A stretch of 64,000 nt of DNA from the NCBI RefSeq assembly GCF_000382325.1, contig NZ_KB908058.1, positions 310,001-374,000 on the forward strand, read 5' to 3'. The translations under genes were made by a program, and so were the position numbers. The first letter of the stretch is position 1. Every line of letters starts with the position of its first letter. This document shows, piece after piece, positions 36,041 through 44,715 of the stretch. Origin of the DNA: Woodsholea maritima DSM 17123 (GTDB taxonomy: Bacteria; Pseudomonadota; Alphaproteobacteria; Caulobacterales; Maricaulaceae). The notes beneath the pieces are model-generated. The model did not search any database. It was given only the letters and a program-made list of their open reading frames with translations, and was not told where the DNA came from.

Positions 36041-36850
36041 ATGACAAAGTGGATTGTGAAAGCGCTGAGTGTTGTGGCGGCCTTGCTGGGCGCGCCTTTG
36101 GCACAGGCCCAGATTGCGCCAGGCGCAAATGTGCTGGACCCTGTGCTTGAAGAGATCGCGCTGGACGGCACGATCTATATCCAACGCGTCAGCGATGGTG
36201 CGGTGTGGAGTGCCAATGAAGCGCGCAGTGCGATGCGCTTTGTTCCGGCCTCGACCTATAAAATTCCCAACACTTTGATCAGTCTGGAAACGGGCGTCAC
36301 CACATGGGACGAAGTGTTTATCTGGGATGGTCAGCCGCGCATGTTTGCGCGCTGGGAGCGCGATATGACCTTGGCTGAGGCGTTCCAGCTGTCTGCGGTG
36401 CCGGTCTATCAAGAGCTGGCCCATCGTGTGAGCTATCGTGTGATGCAGGATTGGGTTCAGCGCCTAGCCTATGGCAATCAGGACATTGGCGCTGAGGACA
36501 ATATTGATCAGTTTTGGCTGAGCGGGCCGGTGGCCATTTCGGCGCAAGAACAGGTCGGTCTAGTGACCCGTTTAGAGGCGCAGACCCTGCCGTTTAATAC
36601 CGATAATCAGCGCCGCCTGGGTGAGGTGATGATTGTGGACAGTGAGTTGGCCGGCGTTCTTCATGGTAAGACCGGTTGGACCCGCCAGCCGGGGCGCGAC
36701 TTTATCGGCTGGTTTGTCGGCTGGTATGAGTTTGAGGGTGAAGATTACGTCTTCGCGATGAATGCGGAAGTATCAGATTTTGATAGCCAGGCAGGATATC
36801 GTAAAGGTCTGATCGAGACGGCCCTGAAACGGGTCACCGGCGAAGATTAA
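36041..36850 (+). CDS. Class D (OXA-type) beta-lactamase
   Basis: A periplasmic serine beta-lactamase of 269 residues with a signal peptide (1-23, cut after AQAQ-type site). All class D motifs are visible: STYK at residues 71-74 (Ser71 nucleophile, Lys74 which is normally carboxylated), SAV at 118-120, YGN at 144-146, QFWLSGP with Trp159, and KTG at 210-212. Position and base composition are like the neighbours, with no mobile element nearby, so it is probably an intrinsic chromosomal gene. No regulator is adjacent. Spectrum cannot be inferred. Confidence 0.9.
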   Translation: MTKWIVKALSVVAALLGAPLAQAQIAPGANVLDPVLEEIALDGTIYIQRVSDGAVWSANEARSAMRFVPASTYKIPNTLISLETGVTTWDEVFIWDGQPRMFARWERDMTLAEAFQLSAVPVYQELAHRVSYRVMQDWVQRLAYGNQDIGAEDNIDQFWLSGPVAISAQEQVGLVTRLEAQTLPFNTDNQRRLGEVMIVDSELAGVLHGKTGWTRQPGRDFIGWFVGWYEFEGEDYVFAMNAEVSDFDSQAGYRKGLIETALKRVTGED

Positions 36851-36856
36851 ACACAA

Positions 36857-36889
36857 AAGCCCCGGAGATTTTCCGGGGCTTCTTTTTTT
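36857..36889. terminator. Terminator between the beta-lactamase gene and sodC
   Basis: AAGCCCCGGA and TCCGGGGCTT form a ten-pair stem around GATTT and are followed by a long T run with one C. The A-rich left side lets it act for the convergent sodC as well. Confidence 0.92.
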
Positions 36890-36904
36890 AGGTATGGCGC
36901 GGAT

Positions 36905-37624
36905 TTATTCGCCGTGGGCGGAAATCACACCGCAGGCCACACGCGCACCGGCCCCGCCGATGGGCTGGGTGGTGCCATCATCGGAATTGGCATGGATCAC
37001 CAGGGCTGAACCATCCTCATCGAGGAGGATGGGCAGGCCGCCGTCTTCAGACAGGGCCAGCATAGGGGTGAAAACCTCAGCCTTCAGGCTGCCATCTTCA
37101 TGCACGAAGAGATTAGGCAGATCCGCCGCATCAGGGCCATTGGGGTTGAGTAAGCCATGGCTCGCGCCCGTTGGATTGATATGCCCGCCTGATGAGGTGA
37201 AATCCGAAGACGAGCAATCGCCAATTTTATGCAGGTGTGCCCCGTGCCAGCCTGGGGTCAGGCCGCGCGCTTCAATGCGGATCAAAACACCGGTCGAGCC
37301 TTGGGTGATCTGGGCCTGGCCGATTTCAGAGCCATCATTGGTGATCAGGCTCAAGGCGAGCGTGTCACCGGGGGTAAAGCGAGGGGGGGTAGCGCTTTGC
37401 TGCGCCGCGAGCGCAGGCTGCGAGGCGTCATGGCTCATCGCGGCAGGCTCTTCGCTCATCGCGTCAGCATCATAGACGGGTTGCTGGATCGCGGCGTGAT
37501 CTTCGCTCTGAGGGCTTTGAGCCTCAGAGGCGGGCGCGGTTTGGGCTTGGGTAGGCTCTTGGCCATTATCGCATGCGCCCAGCGCCAGTGCTGATAGGGC
37601 TGTGATGGTAAGGCTACGGATCAT
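36905..37624 (-). CDS. sodC: Cu/Zn superoxide dismutase, lipoprotein
   Basis: Periplasmic or membrane-anchored SOD. The 239-residue protein starts with a lipoprotein signal ending LALGAC (Cys18), then an Ala/Gln/Glu-rich linker of about 60 residues, then the SOD domain from about residue 85. Copper and zinc ligands are present: GAHLHKIGDC, SSGGHINP, ASHGLL and LVIHANSDDG, with RVACG closing the disulfide. An AAGGGGAAG SD precedes the ATG. The long linker probably extends the domain through the periplasm. Confidence 0.92.
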   Translation of the reverse strand: MIRSLTITALSALALGACDNGQEPTQAQTAPASEAQSPQSEDHAAIQQPVYDADAMSEEPAAMSHDASQPALAAQQSATPPRFTPGDTLALSLITNDGSEIGQAQITQGSTGVLIRIEARGLTPGWHGAHLHKIGDCSSSDFTSSGGHINPTGASHGLLNPNGPDAADLPNLFVHEDGSLKAEVFTPMLALSEDGGLPILLDEDGSALVIHANSDDGTTQPIGGAGARVACGVISAHGE

Positions 37625-37952
37625 AATCTTCCCCTTTGTAAGGATGGACCTTGTTACCCCACCCCTAAAATGGGGGGCTTCACCCTTATAAACAACCGGG
37701 CTCCCTAAAAAGATCCCGTGACATTTTCATGTCGACAAAGCTTATCCTACCGCATTGGGGATTTGCCGCTATGGCCTGGGCTTGGTACACCTAGGGCTAT
37801 ACATTTCGTCGATTCGAAGGGGGTGGTCTTCCTTTGCGGCGAAAGCCTGTCACATGCGCGCGGCGCTCCCTTTCTTGTGATAGGTGTGAAAGCACCATCA
37901 TGCTGGCAAGGAACGCCTTCATCGCGTCAGAAAATGACTTAGGACGAGCACC

Positions 37953-40748
37953 TTGAGCGATATTGAAATTCCCAATTCCGAGCCCGAATCCAAAGGCCCT
38001 TTAAGTGGCCCCATGGTGACCATCGAAGAGGAAATGCGCCGCTCCTATCTCGATTACGCGATGAGTGTGATCGTCAGCCGGGCCATTCCCGATGCGCGTG
38101 ATGGGTTAAAGCCCGTACACCGACGCATTCTGTGGGCCATGCATGAAGGCGGCTATACCAAGGACAAGGCCTATAAGAAGTCGGCCAATGTCGTGGGTGA
38201 TGTGATGGGTCGCTATCACCCCCATGGTGACAGCGCGATTTATGATGCTTTGGCCCGGATGGCGCAGCCCTTCTCGATGGGGCTTACGCTGCTCGATGGT
38301 CAGGGCAATTTCGGCTCGGTCGATGGCGATCCTCCGGCTGCGATGCGTTACACCGAAATTCGCATGGATCATTCCGCCGAAGCCTTGCTGGCCAATATCG
38401 ATAAGGAAACGGTGGATTTCCAGGACAATTATGATGGCTCCAAGAAAGAGCCAATTGTCTTGCCTGCGACCTTCCCGAACCTGCTCGTCAATGGCGGCGG
38501 CGGGATCGCGGTGGGTATGGCAACGAATATCCCTCCGCATAATTTAAATGAAATCGTCGATGCGACCATCCTCCTGCTGGATAATCCCCATGTCAGTGAT
38601 GGCGAGATTTTGGAGCTTGTTCCCGGCCCGGATTTCCCCACGGGCGGTGAGATTTTGGGCCGTTCCGGTGCGCGCAAGGGTCTGGAAACCGGGCGCGGCT
38701 CGGTGGTGACGCGCGCGAAAACCTCCATCGAAGAAGTGCGCTCTGGGCGTAATGCTATCATCGTTCACGAGATTCCCTATCAGGTGAACAAGGCCAGCAT
38801 GATCGAAAAGATCGCCGATCTGGTGCGGGAAAAACGCATCGAGGGTATTGCCGATCTTCGCGATGAATCCGACCGTTCGGGTATGCGCGTCGTCATTGAG
38901 CTGAAAAAAGATGCCAATGCCGATGTGATCTTGAACCAGCTTTATCGCTGGAGCCCGATGCAGACCTCTTTCGGGGTTAATATGCTGGCCCTGATCGGCG
39001 GGCGTCCGCAACAAGCCGGCCTTCGCCAATTGCTGGAGACCTTTGTCGATTTCCGTAAAGACGTCACGGCACGCCGGGCAAAATTCGATCTGAGAAAGGC
39101 GCGTGATCGCGCTCACGTCTTGATCGGCTTGGCCGTTGCGGTGGCCAATATTGATGAGATCATCCGCCTGATCCGCTCTGCGCCAGATCCGCAGACCGCG
39201 CGCCGTCAATTGCGCGAAAAAGCCTGGCCTGCCGCCGATGTGGCCCCCTTGGTGACATTGGTGGCTGATCCGCGCTCAATCATTCGCGATAATAACACCA
39301 TCTTCCTGACCGAAGAGCAGGCCAAAGCGATCCTGGATCTGCGCCTGCATCGTTTAACGGCGCTGGGCCGCGATGAAATCGGGGAGGAAGCCTCGAAACT
39401 GGCCGCAGAGATTGCAGATCTTCTGGATATTCTGCGCTCGCCCCATCGTATTCGCGACATTATTCGCGGTGAACTTCATGACGCCAAGACCCGTTTTGGC
39501 GTGCCGCGCCGCACCCAGATCCTGGATGCGGAATTGGAGATGGAAGACGAAGACCTGATCCCGCGTGAGGATATGGTCGTCACCTTGACCCATGGCGGTT
39601 ATGTCAAGCGCACGCCCTTGACCACGTATCGCGCGCAAAATCGCGGCGGGCGTGGACGCGCGGGCATGGCGATGAAGGATGAAGACTTCGTTGCGACCTT
39701 GTTCGTGGCCAATACCCATGCCCCGCTTCTGTTCTTCTCCTCTGATGGCATGGTCTATAAGACCAAGGCTTGGCGCTTGCCGCTGGGCGCGCCGAACACC
39801 AAGGGTAAGGCGCTGATCAACCTCTTACCCAGCCTCTCTCAAGGCGCGAGCATCACTTCGGTGATGGCCCTGCCGGAGGATGAGGATAGCTGGGGTGGGT
39901 TGGACATCATATTCGCGACCACCGAAGGTACGATCCGACGCAATAAATTGTCTGACTTTGTGCAGGTGAACCGCAACGGTAAAATCGCCATGAAGCTGGA
40001 AGAGGGCAGCCGCATCGTTGATGTGCGCCTGTGCTCTGAAGGGGATGATGTGCTGTTGGTTTCTGCTAAAGGCCGCGCGATCCGCTTCCCTGTGGATGCG
40101 GTGCGGGTCTTTGCCGGGCGCTCCTCTACCGGTGTACGCGGTATTCGTTTGGCGCAGGGCGATCGCCTGATCTCCATGGCGATTCTCAACCATGTTGAGG
40201 TCACCACCGATGAAGCGCGCGCCTATATGAAGCATGCCAATGCGATGCGCCGCGCAGCTGGGTTGGAAGAAGATGTTGCCACCTCCAGCGAGGATGAGGG
40301 CGATAGCAATGCCGCCCTGTCGCCGGAGCGAATTGCAGAGCTAGGCGCGGCTGAGGAATTTGTCATCACCGTGGCCTCTGATGGCTATGGCAAGCGCTCA
40401 TCGGCCTATGATTATCGGGTCATGGGCCGGGGTAATCAGGGCGTTGCCGCCCATGATATGACCAAGAGCGATGATCTGGCCGCCGTCTTCCCAATCCAGG
40501 ATGATGATACCATCATGATCGTCACTGATGGTGGACAGCTGATCCGCTTCCCGCTCGATAGCGTGCGCATTGCGGGCCGTGCCACGCGCGGGGTTCGCCT
40601 GATCCGTCTGGGCGAGGGTGAGAAAGTCGTCTCGGTTGTGCGTATTGACGCCGAAGACGGTGATGACGGCGAGGGTGAGGGCGTAGAGGCCTCAAGTCCT
40701 GAAACGCCAGGTGATGAACCCAGCGCCGGGGGTGACGCACAAGCCTAA
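37953..40748 (+). CDS. gyrA: DNA gyrase subunit A
   Basis: The breakage-reunion subunit of gyrase, 931 residues. The start is TTG 37953 with AGGA about 9 bases upstream. The catalytic Tyr lies in AMRYTEIRM, and the quinolone region reads [16 protein letters not shown], with Ser and Asp at the positions of E. coli 83 and 87 (wild-type). Six beta-pinwheel repeats follow; the GyrA box appears as [11 protein letters not shown]. The tail is acidic. The 328-base gap upstream (37625-37952) holds no gene; it should contain the gyrA and sodC promoters, and I saw no motif I could name. Confidence 0.96.
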   Translation: MSDIEIPNSEPESKGPLSGPMVTIEEEMRRSYLDYAMSVIVSRAIPDARDGLKPVHRRILWAMHEGGYTKDKAYKKSANVVGDVMGRYHPHGDSAIYDALARMAQPFSMGLTLLDGQGNFGSVDGDPPAAMRYTEIRMDHSAEALLANIDKETVDFQDNYDGSKKEPIVLPATFPNLLVNGGGGIAVGMATNIPPHNLNEIVDATILLLDNPHVSDGEILELVPGPDFPTGGEILGRSGARKGLETGRGSVVTRAKTSIEEVRSGRNAIIVHEIPYQVNKASMIEKIADLVREKRIEGIADLRDESDRSGMRVVIELKKDANADVILNQLYRWSPMQTSFGVNMLALIGGRPQQAGLRQLLETFVDFRKDVTARRAKFDLRKARDRAHVLIGLAVAVANIDEIIRLIRSAPDPQTARRQLREKAWPAADVAPLVTLVADPRSIIRDNNTIFLTEEQAKAILDLRLHRLTALGRDEIGEEASKLAAEIADLLDILRSPHRIRDIIRGELHDAKTRFGVPRRTQILDAELEMEDEDLIPREDMVVTLTHGGYVKRTPLTTYRAQNRGGRGRAGMAMKDEDFVATLFVANTHAPLLFFSSDGMVYKTKAWRLPLGAPNTKGKALINLLPSLSQGASITSVMALPEDEDSWGGLDIIFATTEGTIRRNKLSDFVQVNRNGKIAMKLEEGSRIVDVRLCSEGDDVLLVSAKGRAIRFPVDAVRVFAGRSSTGVRGIRLAQGDRLISMAILNHVEVTTDEARAYMKHANAMRRAAGLEEDVATSSEDEGDSNAALSPERIAELGAAEEFVITVASDGYGKRSSAYDYRVMGRGNQGVAAHDMTKSDDLAAVFPIQDDDTIMIVTDGGQLIRFPLDSVRIAGRATRGVRLIRLGEGEKVVSVVRIDAEDGDDGEGEGVEASSPETPGDEPSAGGDAQA

Positions 40749-40753
40749 ATCAA

Positions 40754-40784
40754 CGGCCCTCGATGATGCATCGGGGGCCGTTTT
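40754..40784 (+). terminator. Rho-independent terminator of gyrA
   Basis: CGGCCCTCGATG pairs with CATCGGGGGCCG (one T-G pair) around ATG, followed by TTTT, five bases after the gyrA stop. Confidence 0.88.
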
Positions 40785-40802
40785 GTATCGCGTGGGTGGG
40801 CC

Positions 40803-41849
40803 ATGATCACAGTGCACAGTGTCAATCTGCTTCATGTGATTTTGGTCTATCATGGAGCGATCCTGGCTGGCGTCCTGATCTGGCGGGTGCGGTTTTGGGC
40901 GTTGAGCGCCTTAATCGCCGCGTTCAGCGTGCATATGGCGTTGAATTTTTTCTCCGAAACCGGGCTCTGGATCGCCGGGGATGGCGTGGCGCAAACCTTT
41001 GGTGCGCTCTATGGCCCACTGTTTTTCCTGACCGTCAAAGGCTTGGTGGAGGCGCGCGCCCAAGGCGGGGTGAATTGGCGTGATGGTCTGCATCTTCTGC
41101 CTTGGCTGGGCTTGTTGATCCTGGCTCCGCCTTTGATCGTTATGCGGCTGGTCTCTCTCCTCTCCTTGGTGGGCTATGTGGGCTGGGCGTTTTTTCTGGC
41201 TTGGCGTTACCATACGCAGATGTGCCAGCTGCGTGCGGATGCGGAAAGTTTGCGTCTGGATTGGTTGCTCAGCATCATCATCGCCTTTGCCTTGATCAGC
41301 GCCATGGATGGCCTGCGCATGGTGTTAAGTGCCAATGGGCTTAATGATGCTGGCGCGCTCAGCTATGGCCTCTCTTTAACAATCGCGTTTATCTGTCTGA
41401 ATGTGATCGCTTATTTTGCGTATCAGCATGTGCGTCGTCACGGGCCGGAGGCGGTCGCCGTTCCGCCTGCGCCCGGTCTAAACACTGCGCAGACCTCTAC
41501 TCTGGATGAGGCCGCGATCCGGGATCACTTTATCCAGATCGACGCGGTCATGCGCGATGAGGAGCCCTGGCGAGAGCCCGCTCTGCGTCTCGACCAATTG
41601 GCCAAGCGCGTTCGCTTGAGCCCGCGCGACACCTCCCATGCGATCAATCGCCATGCCGGGTGCAGCTTTGTGCGCTATATCAACCGTGCGCGCGTGGCTG
41701 CGATCATTGCGCGCCTTGAGGGCGAGCCTTCTACGACCCTGATGGCGATGGCCTTTGATGCGGGATTTAACTCCAAGGCGGCCTTTAATCGGGTCTTTAA
41801 GGACGAGACAGGTCTCTCGCCCAGTGCCTATCTGGCGCAGAGAGCCTAA
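40803..41849 (+). CDS. Membrane-anchored AraC-family transcriptional regulator
   Basis: The 348-residue protein has seven hydrophobic segments in its first 210 residues (from VILVYHGAILAGVLIW to LSLTIAFICLNVIAYFA), then a cytoplasmic AraC DNA-binding domain of about 100 residues. The two helix-turn-helix units include LRLDQLAKRVRLSPRDTSHA and FDAGFNSKAAFNRVFKD, ending TGLSPSAYL. This seven-helix plus AraC layout suggests a membrane sensor. No target gene is obvious; the adjacent secreted protein is a candidate. Confidence 0.87.
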   Translation: MITVHSVNLLHVILVYHGAILAGVLIWRVRFWALSALIAAFSVHMALNFFSETGLWIAGDGVAQTFGALYGPLFFLTVKGLVEARAQGGVNWRDGLHLLPWLGLLILAPPLIVMRLVSLLSLVGYVGWAFFLAWRYHTQMCQLRADAESLRLDWLLSIIIAFALISAMDGLRMVLSANGLNDAGALSYGLSLTIAFICLNVIAYFAYQHVRRHGPEAVAVPPAPGLNTAQTSTLDEAAIRDHFIQIDAVMRDEEPWREPALRLDQLAKRVRLSPRDTSHAINRHAGCSFVRYINRARVAAIIARLEGEPSTTLMAMAFDAGFNSKAAFNRVFKDETGLSPSAYLAQRA

Positions 41850-41865
41850 TTTCACGCTCTTCAAT

Positions 41866-41894
41866 CGTCTCAAAACATGAAGTGAGACGTTTTT
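41866..41894 (+). terminator. Probable terminator of the AraC-family gene
   Basis: CGTCTCA and TGAGACG form a seven-pair stem around a ten-base loop, with five T directly after. It lies 16 bases past the stop. Confidence 0.75.
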
Positions 41895-41969
41895 ATGCGG
41901 CTTTTGCAGCGCTTGTGATTGTAAAGGCTGACATGCAAGGGGCTCAACTTTTCAAAACAGGGATGCCCT

Positions 41970-42428
41970 ATGATGATGTCGATGCTCGCTCATATGCTGG
42001 TCAGTGCAAGTTTAACCTCCAGCCCTTTTGCCTTTGGTCACTCGGTGGACGCGCTTGAAGCGCATTTCAATCAAGTCTGTACGCAGTGGGAGGTTCGCCG
42101 TTTTGATCCGCCGCAAGTGCCCTTCGCCCAGGAAAGCCACCAACAGGTCGATTGCCAGGGCTATGATTTCGCCCAAAGCCCGCGCTTGGCCGAATTTGTC
42201 TTTGTCGATGGCGGTTTGGCCTTCGTCTGGATTTTGGTGGAGGGCGAAGAGCTTCCCCAACTGGCCCAAGAGTTAAGCCAGGAATGGGGCGCGCCGCGTT
42301 TTGATAACGCCATGTTTGCCGCTTTCCCTCAAGGGGCTGTGGCCCTACGCCGCGATGTGCCCGAGGTGTTATATTACAGCCCCGATTATGCCCCGATGTT
42401 TGAAGGCTGGTTTGCGCAAAACGGTTAA
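41970..42428 (+). CDS. Small secreted protein of unknown function
   Basis: The 152-residue product has a hydrophobic start resembling a signal peptide (MMMSMLAHMLVSASLTSS) and a mature part with two Cys (VCTQW and VDCQGYDF) that could pair. It shows no family I recognise. AGGGA precedes the ATG. It lies between the AraC-type regulator and coaD, in a place where relatives usually have gyrA and coaD close together. Function unknown. Confidence 0.65.
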   Translation: MMMSMLAHMLVSASLTSSPFAFGHSVDALEAHFNQVCTQWEVRRFDPPQVPFAQESHQQVDCQGYDFAQSPRLAEFVFVDGGLAFVWILVEGEELPQLAQELSQEWGAPRFDNAMFAAFPQGAVALRRDVPEVLYYSPDYAPMFEGWFAQNG

Positions 42429-42553
42429 AGTTCAAGAGGGGAGGCGCGTTTGCGCCGTCCTTCGTTCATGTCAGGGGCGCATATAGGATCTTGCCCCAAG
42501 GCGTTGAGGTGTTTACGGTCCGGCCCAGGATTAATCATAAGGATGGGCCTTTC

Positions 42554-43051
42554 ATGACCCAGACGCGCATTGCGCTTTACCCCGGGACATTTGATCCCAT
42601 GACCCAGGGGCATCTCGACATTATCCGGCGCGCCGTGAAGCTGTTTGACAAGCTGATCATTGGCGTTGCGATCAATCGCGAAAAAAAGCCGCTCTTCACA
42701 TTAGAAGAACGCGTGGACATGGCCCGTACCGAGGTGGCCGCGCTTAATGTCGATATCGAGATCGAAGTGACCGCCTTCGAAGGGCTGTTGATGCATTATG
42801 CTGAAGAGGTGGGCGCGACCTGTATTGTTCGCGGTTTGCGCGCGGTCTCTGACTTCGAATATGAATTTCAGATGGTGGCGATGAACCAGCGCCTTAATCC
42901 AGCCATTGAAACCGTGTTCTTGATGGCTGATCCTCATCATCAGGCCGTGGCCTCGCGCCTGGTCAAAGAAATTGCCCGACTGGGCGGGAACATCACCGAT
43001 TTTGTGACCCCGACGATTAAAGCGCGTTTGTTGGAGAAGTTTGCGTCATGA
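42554..43051 (+). CDS. coaD: Phosphopantetheine adenylyltransferase
   Basis: CoaD makes dephospho-CoA in the coenzyme A pathway. The start at 42554 begins MTQTRIALYPGTFDPMTQGH, the conserved N terminus with the TxGH nucleotide motif; the frame open from 42491 adds 21 residues not seen in the family. The 165-residue length fits, and RGLRAVSDFEYEFQM and the terminal EIARLGGNITDFV are typical. Its stop overlaps the next gene's ATG (ATGA). Confidence 0.94.
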   Translation: MTQTRIALYPGTFDPMTQGHLDIIRRAVKLFDKLIIGVAINREKKPLFTLEERVDMARTEVAALNVDIEIEVTAFEGLLMHYAEEVGATCIVRGLRAVSDFEYEFQMVAMNQRLNPAIETVFLMADPHHQAVASRLVKEIARLGGNITDFVTPTIKARLLEKFAS

Positions 43052-44058
43052 CGTTTTCTGTTTTGAAATCTGGTTTATCTGCCAGCGTATTGGTGCTGGC
43101 TTTAGCGACCTCTGCCTGTGCGCAAGAGCCGCAAGACAATGCCCGCGCGCAAGATCGCGCTGAAAGCACGATCGTGCAAGAGGATGCGGGCGGATCAGCC
43201 GCTGTCGCAACGCCAACGGCCCAGCCCGGTGATGATGTCATCGCCAATGCCCCGGCGGAGGCCTGGCGTGTGGTGGATCCAGAAAACATGCTGATCATCA
43301 CCACCAATGGCGGTAAGGTCTATGTTGAGCTGGCCCCTGAATTTGCGCCCAATCATGTCGCGCGTATGAAGCAATTGGCGCGTGAGAATTTCTATCGCTA
43401 CACAGTATGGCACCGCGTGATTGGCGACTTTGTGGCCCAGGGCGGCGGTATGATTGATAATCCCAATCATGGCGCGGATCATTTGCCCGGCGTTGAGGCG
43501 GAATTTACCCGTGGGCGCTCCGCCGCCGATGGGATTGAGATTTCTGAGCTGATGATGCGTGCGCGGACCCAGCGCGGCAGCTCGGCAGAGGCGCGCGCCG
43601 GTTTCTGGAACGGCTTCCAGGCGGGCACTCAACCGATTGCCCAGGCGGCCATTCGCGCCGATGGTCAGGTGGAAAGCTGGCTGTTACATTGCCATGGTGC
43701 CGCCTCAGCGGCGCGCACCAATGATCCCAACTCCTTCCGCAGTCAGTTTTATATCACCACCGGTCACGCCGAGCATTTGAACACCCAATACACCGTCTGG
43801 GGCCGCGTGCGCGCAGGTCTAGAGGTGATTGACGCCATCCCTGAAGGGACTTTGGGTGAATCTATGGGCTATCGCCCGGTGATCATCGAGGATATTCAGG
43901 TCGCCAGCGACGTTCCCGATTCAGAGCGTTCTACGATTGAAGTCATGCGTACCGATGGGCCCAGCTTTGCCCAATATCTCGATGCGCTTAAACAGGCCCG
44001 CGGCGGTCAACTGCCTGATGTCTGTGACATCACGGTTCCAGCCCGGGTAACGGAGTAA
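43048..44058 (+). CDS. Exported cyclophilin-type peptidyl-prolyl isomerase, lipoprotein
   Basis: The 336-residue product has a signal ending LATSAC, so it is probably a lipoprotein. The cyclophilin fold starts at about residue 77 (NMLIITTNGGKVYVEL), with FYRYTVWHRVIGDFVAQGG, and resumes at ARTNDPNSFRSQFYITTG and QYTVWGRV. Between these halves lies an insert of about 70 residues (EFTRGRSAADG to VESWLLH) absent from ordinary cyclophilins. Role: proline isomerisation of secreted proteins. It is coupled to coaD by ATGA and to the next cyclophilin by an 8-base gap. Confidence 0.87.
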   Translation: MTFSVLKSGLSASVLVLALATSACAQEPQDNARAQDRAESTIVQEDAGGSAAVATPTAQPGDDVIANAPAEAWRVVDPENMLIITTNGGKVYVELAPEFAPNHVARMKQLARENFYRYTVWHRVIGDFVAQGGGMIDNPNHGADHLPGVEAEFTRGRSAADGIEISELMMRARTQRGSSAEARAGFWNGFQAGTQPIAQAAIRADGQVESWLLHCHGAASAARTNDPNSFRSQFYITTGHAEHLNTQYTVWGRVRAGLEVIDAIPEGTLGESMGYRPVIIEDIQVASDVPDSERSTIEVMRTDGPSFAQYLDALKQARGGQLPDVCDITVPARVTE

Positions 44059-44066
44059 ATTCCCTC

Positions 44067-44525
44067 ATGTCTGATACCCAAGAAAACTTGATCCTGACCC
44101 TCGATGGCGGTGATGTGACCATTCGCTTGCGTCCTGATCTGGCCCCGAAACATGTGGCCCGCATTTCTGAGCTGGCCCGTGAAGGCTTTTATGATGGCTT
44201 GACCTTCCACCGCGTCATTGATGGCTTTGTCGCCCAGGGTGGCTGCCCCAATGGTAATGGCATGGGCGGCTCTGGTCAGTTGATCGAAGCTGAATTTAAT
44301 GATGCGCCTCATGCGCGCGGGGCGTGCTCTATGGCGCGTACCAATGATCCAAACTCTGCCGATAGCCAGTTCTTCATCTGCTTGGATGAAGTGCCTTATT
44401 TGAATGGCCAATACACCGTTTGGGGTGAAGTGGTTGACGGGATTGAGCATGTGGACGCTCTGCCAAAGGGCGAGCCACCCCGCCAGCCAGGTAAAATCGT
44501 TAAAGCCAGCGTCGTCGCAGCTTAA
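44067..44525 (+). CDS. ppiB: Cytoplasmic cyclophilin peptidyl-prolyl isomerase
   Basis: The 152-residue protein is a minimal single-domain cyclophilin without signal peptide: GLTFHRVIDGFVAQGG, MARTNDPNSADSQFFICL and the closing YTVWGEVVDG. Catalytic Arg (FHRV) and the QFF segment are intact. It follows the exported cyclophilin, completing the conserved coaD-ppi-ppi string. A terminator follows 24 bases later. Confidence 0.93.
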   Translation: MSDTQENLILTLDGGDVTIRLRPDLAPKHVARISELAREGFYDGLTFHRVIDGFVAQGGCPNGNGMGGSGQLIEAEFNDAPHARGACSMARTNDPNSADSQFFICLDEVPYLNGQYTVWGEVVDGIEHVDALPKGEPPRQPGKIVKASVVAA

Positions 44526-44549
44526 GGCGTTTATATCTTGACGAAAAAG

Positions 44550-44573
44550 GCTCCCCACGGGGAGCTTTTTTTT
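44550..44573 (+). terminator. Rho-independent terminator of coaD-ppi operon
   Basis: GCTCCC and GGGAGC around a CACG loop are followed by eight T, 24 bases after the ppiB stop. Confidence 0.92.
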
Positions 44574-44715
44574 ATGGCTTAGGGCTTTATTTTGAGCCTG
44601 GATTCAATTATCATACTTAGGTCTCAAAACCTCCAAACTTCGGTCACAATTAAAATGTATATTAAATACATCATTATAGCGTCTGTGTTCTATGGCGCTG
44701 ATTGTGGAGGTTTGA

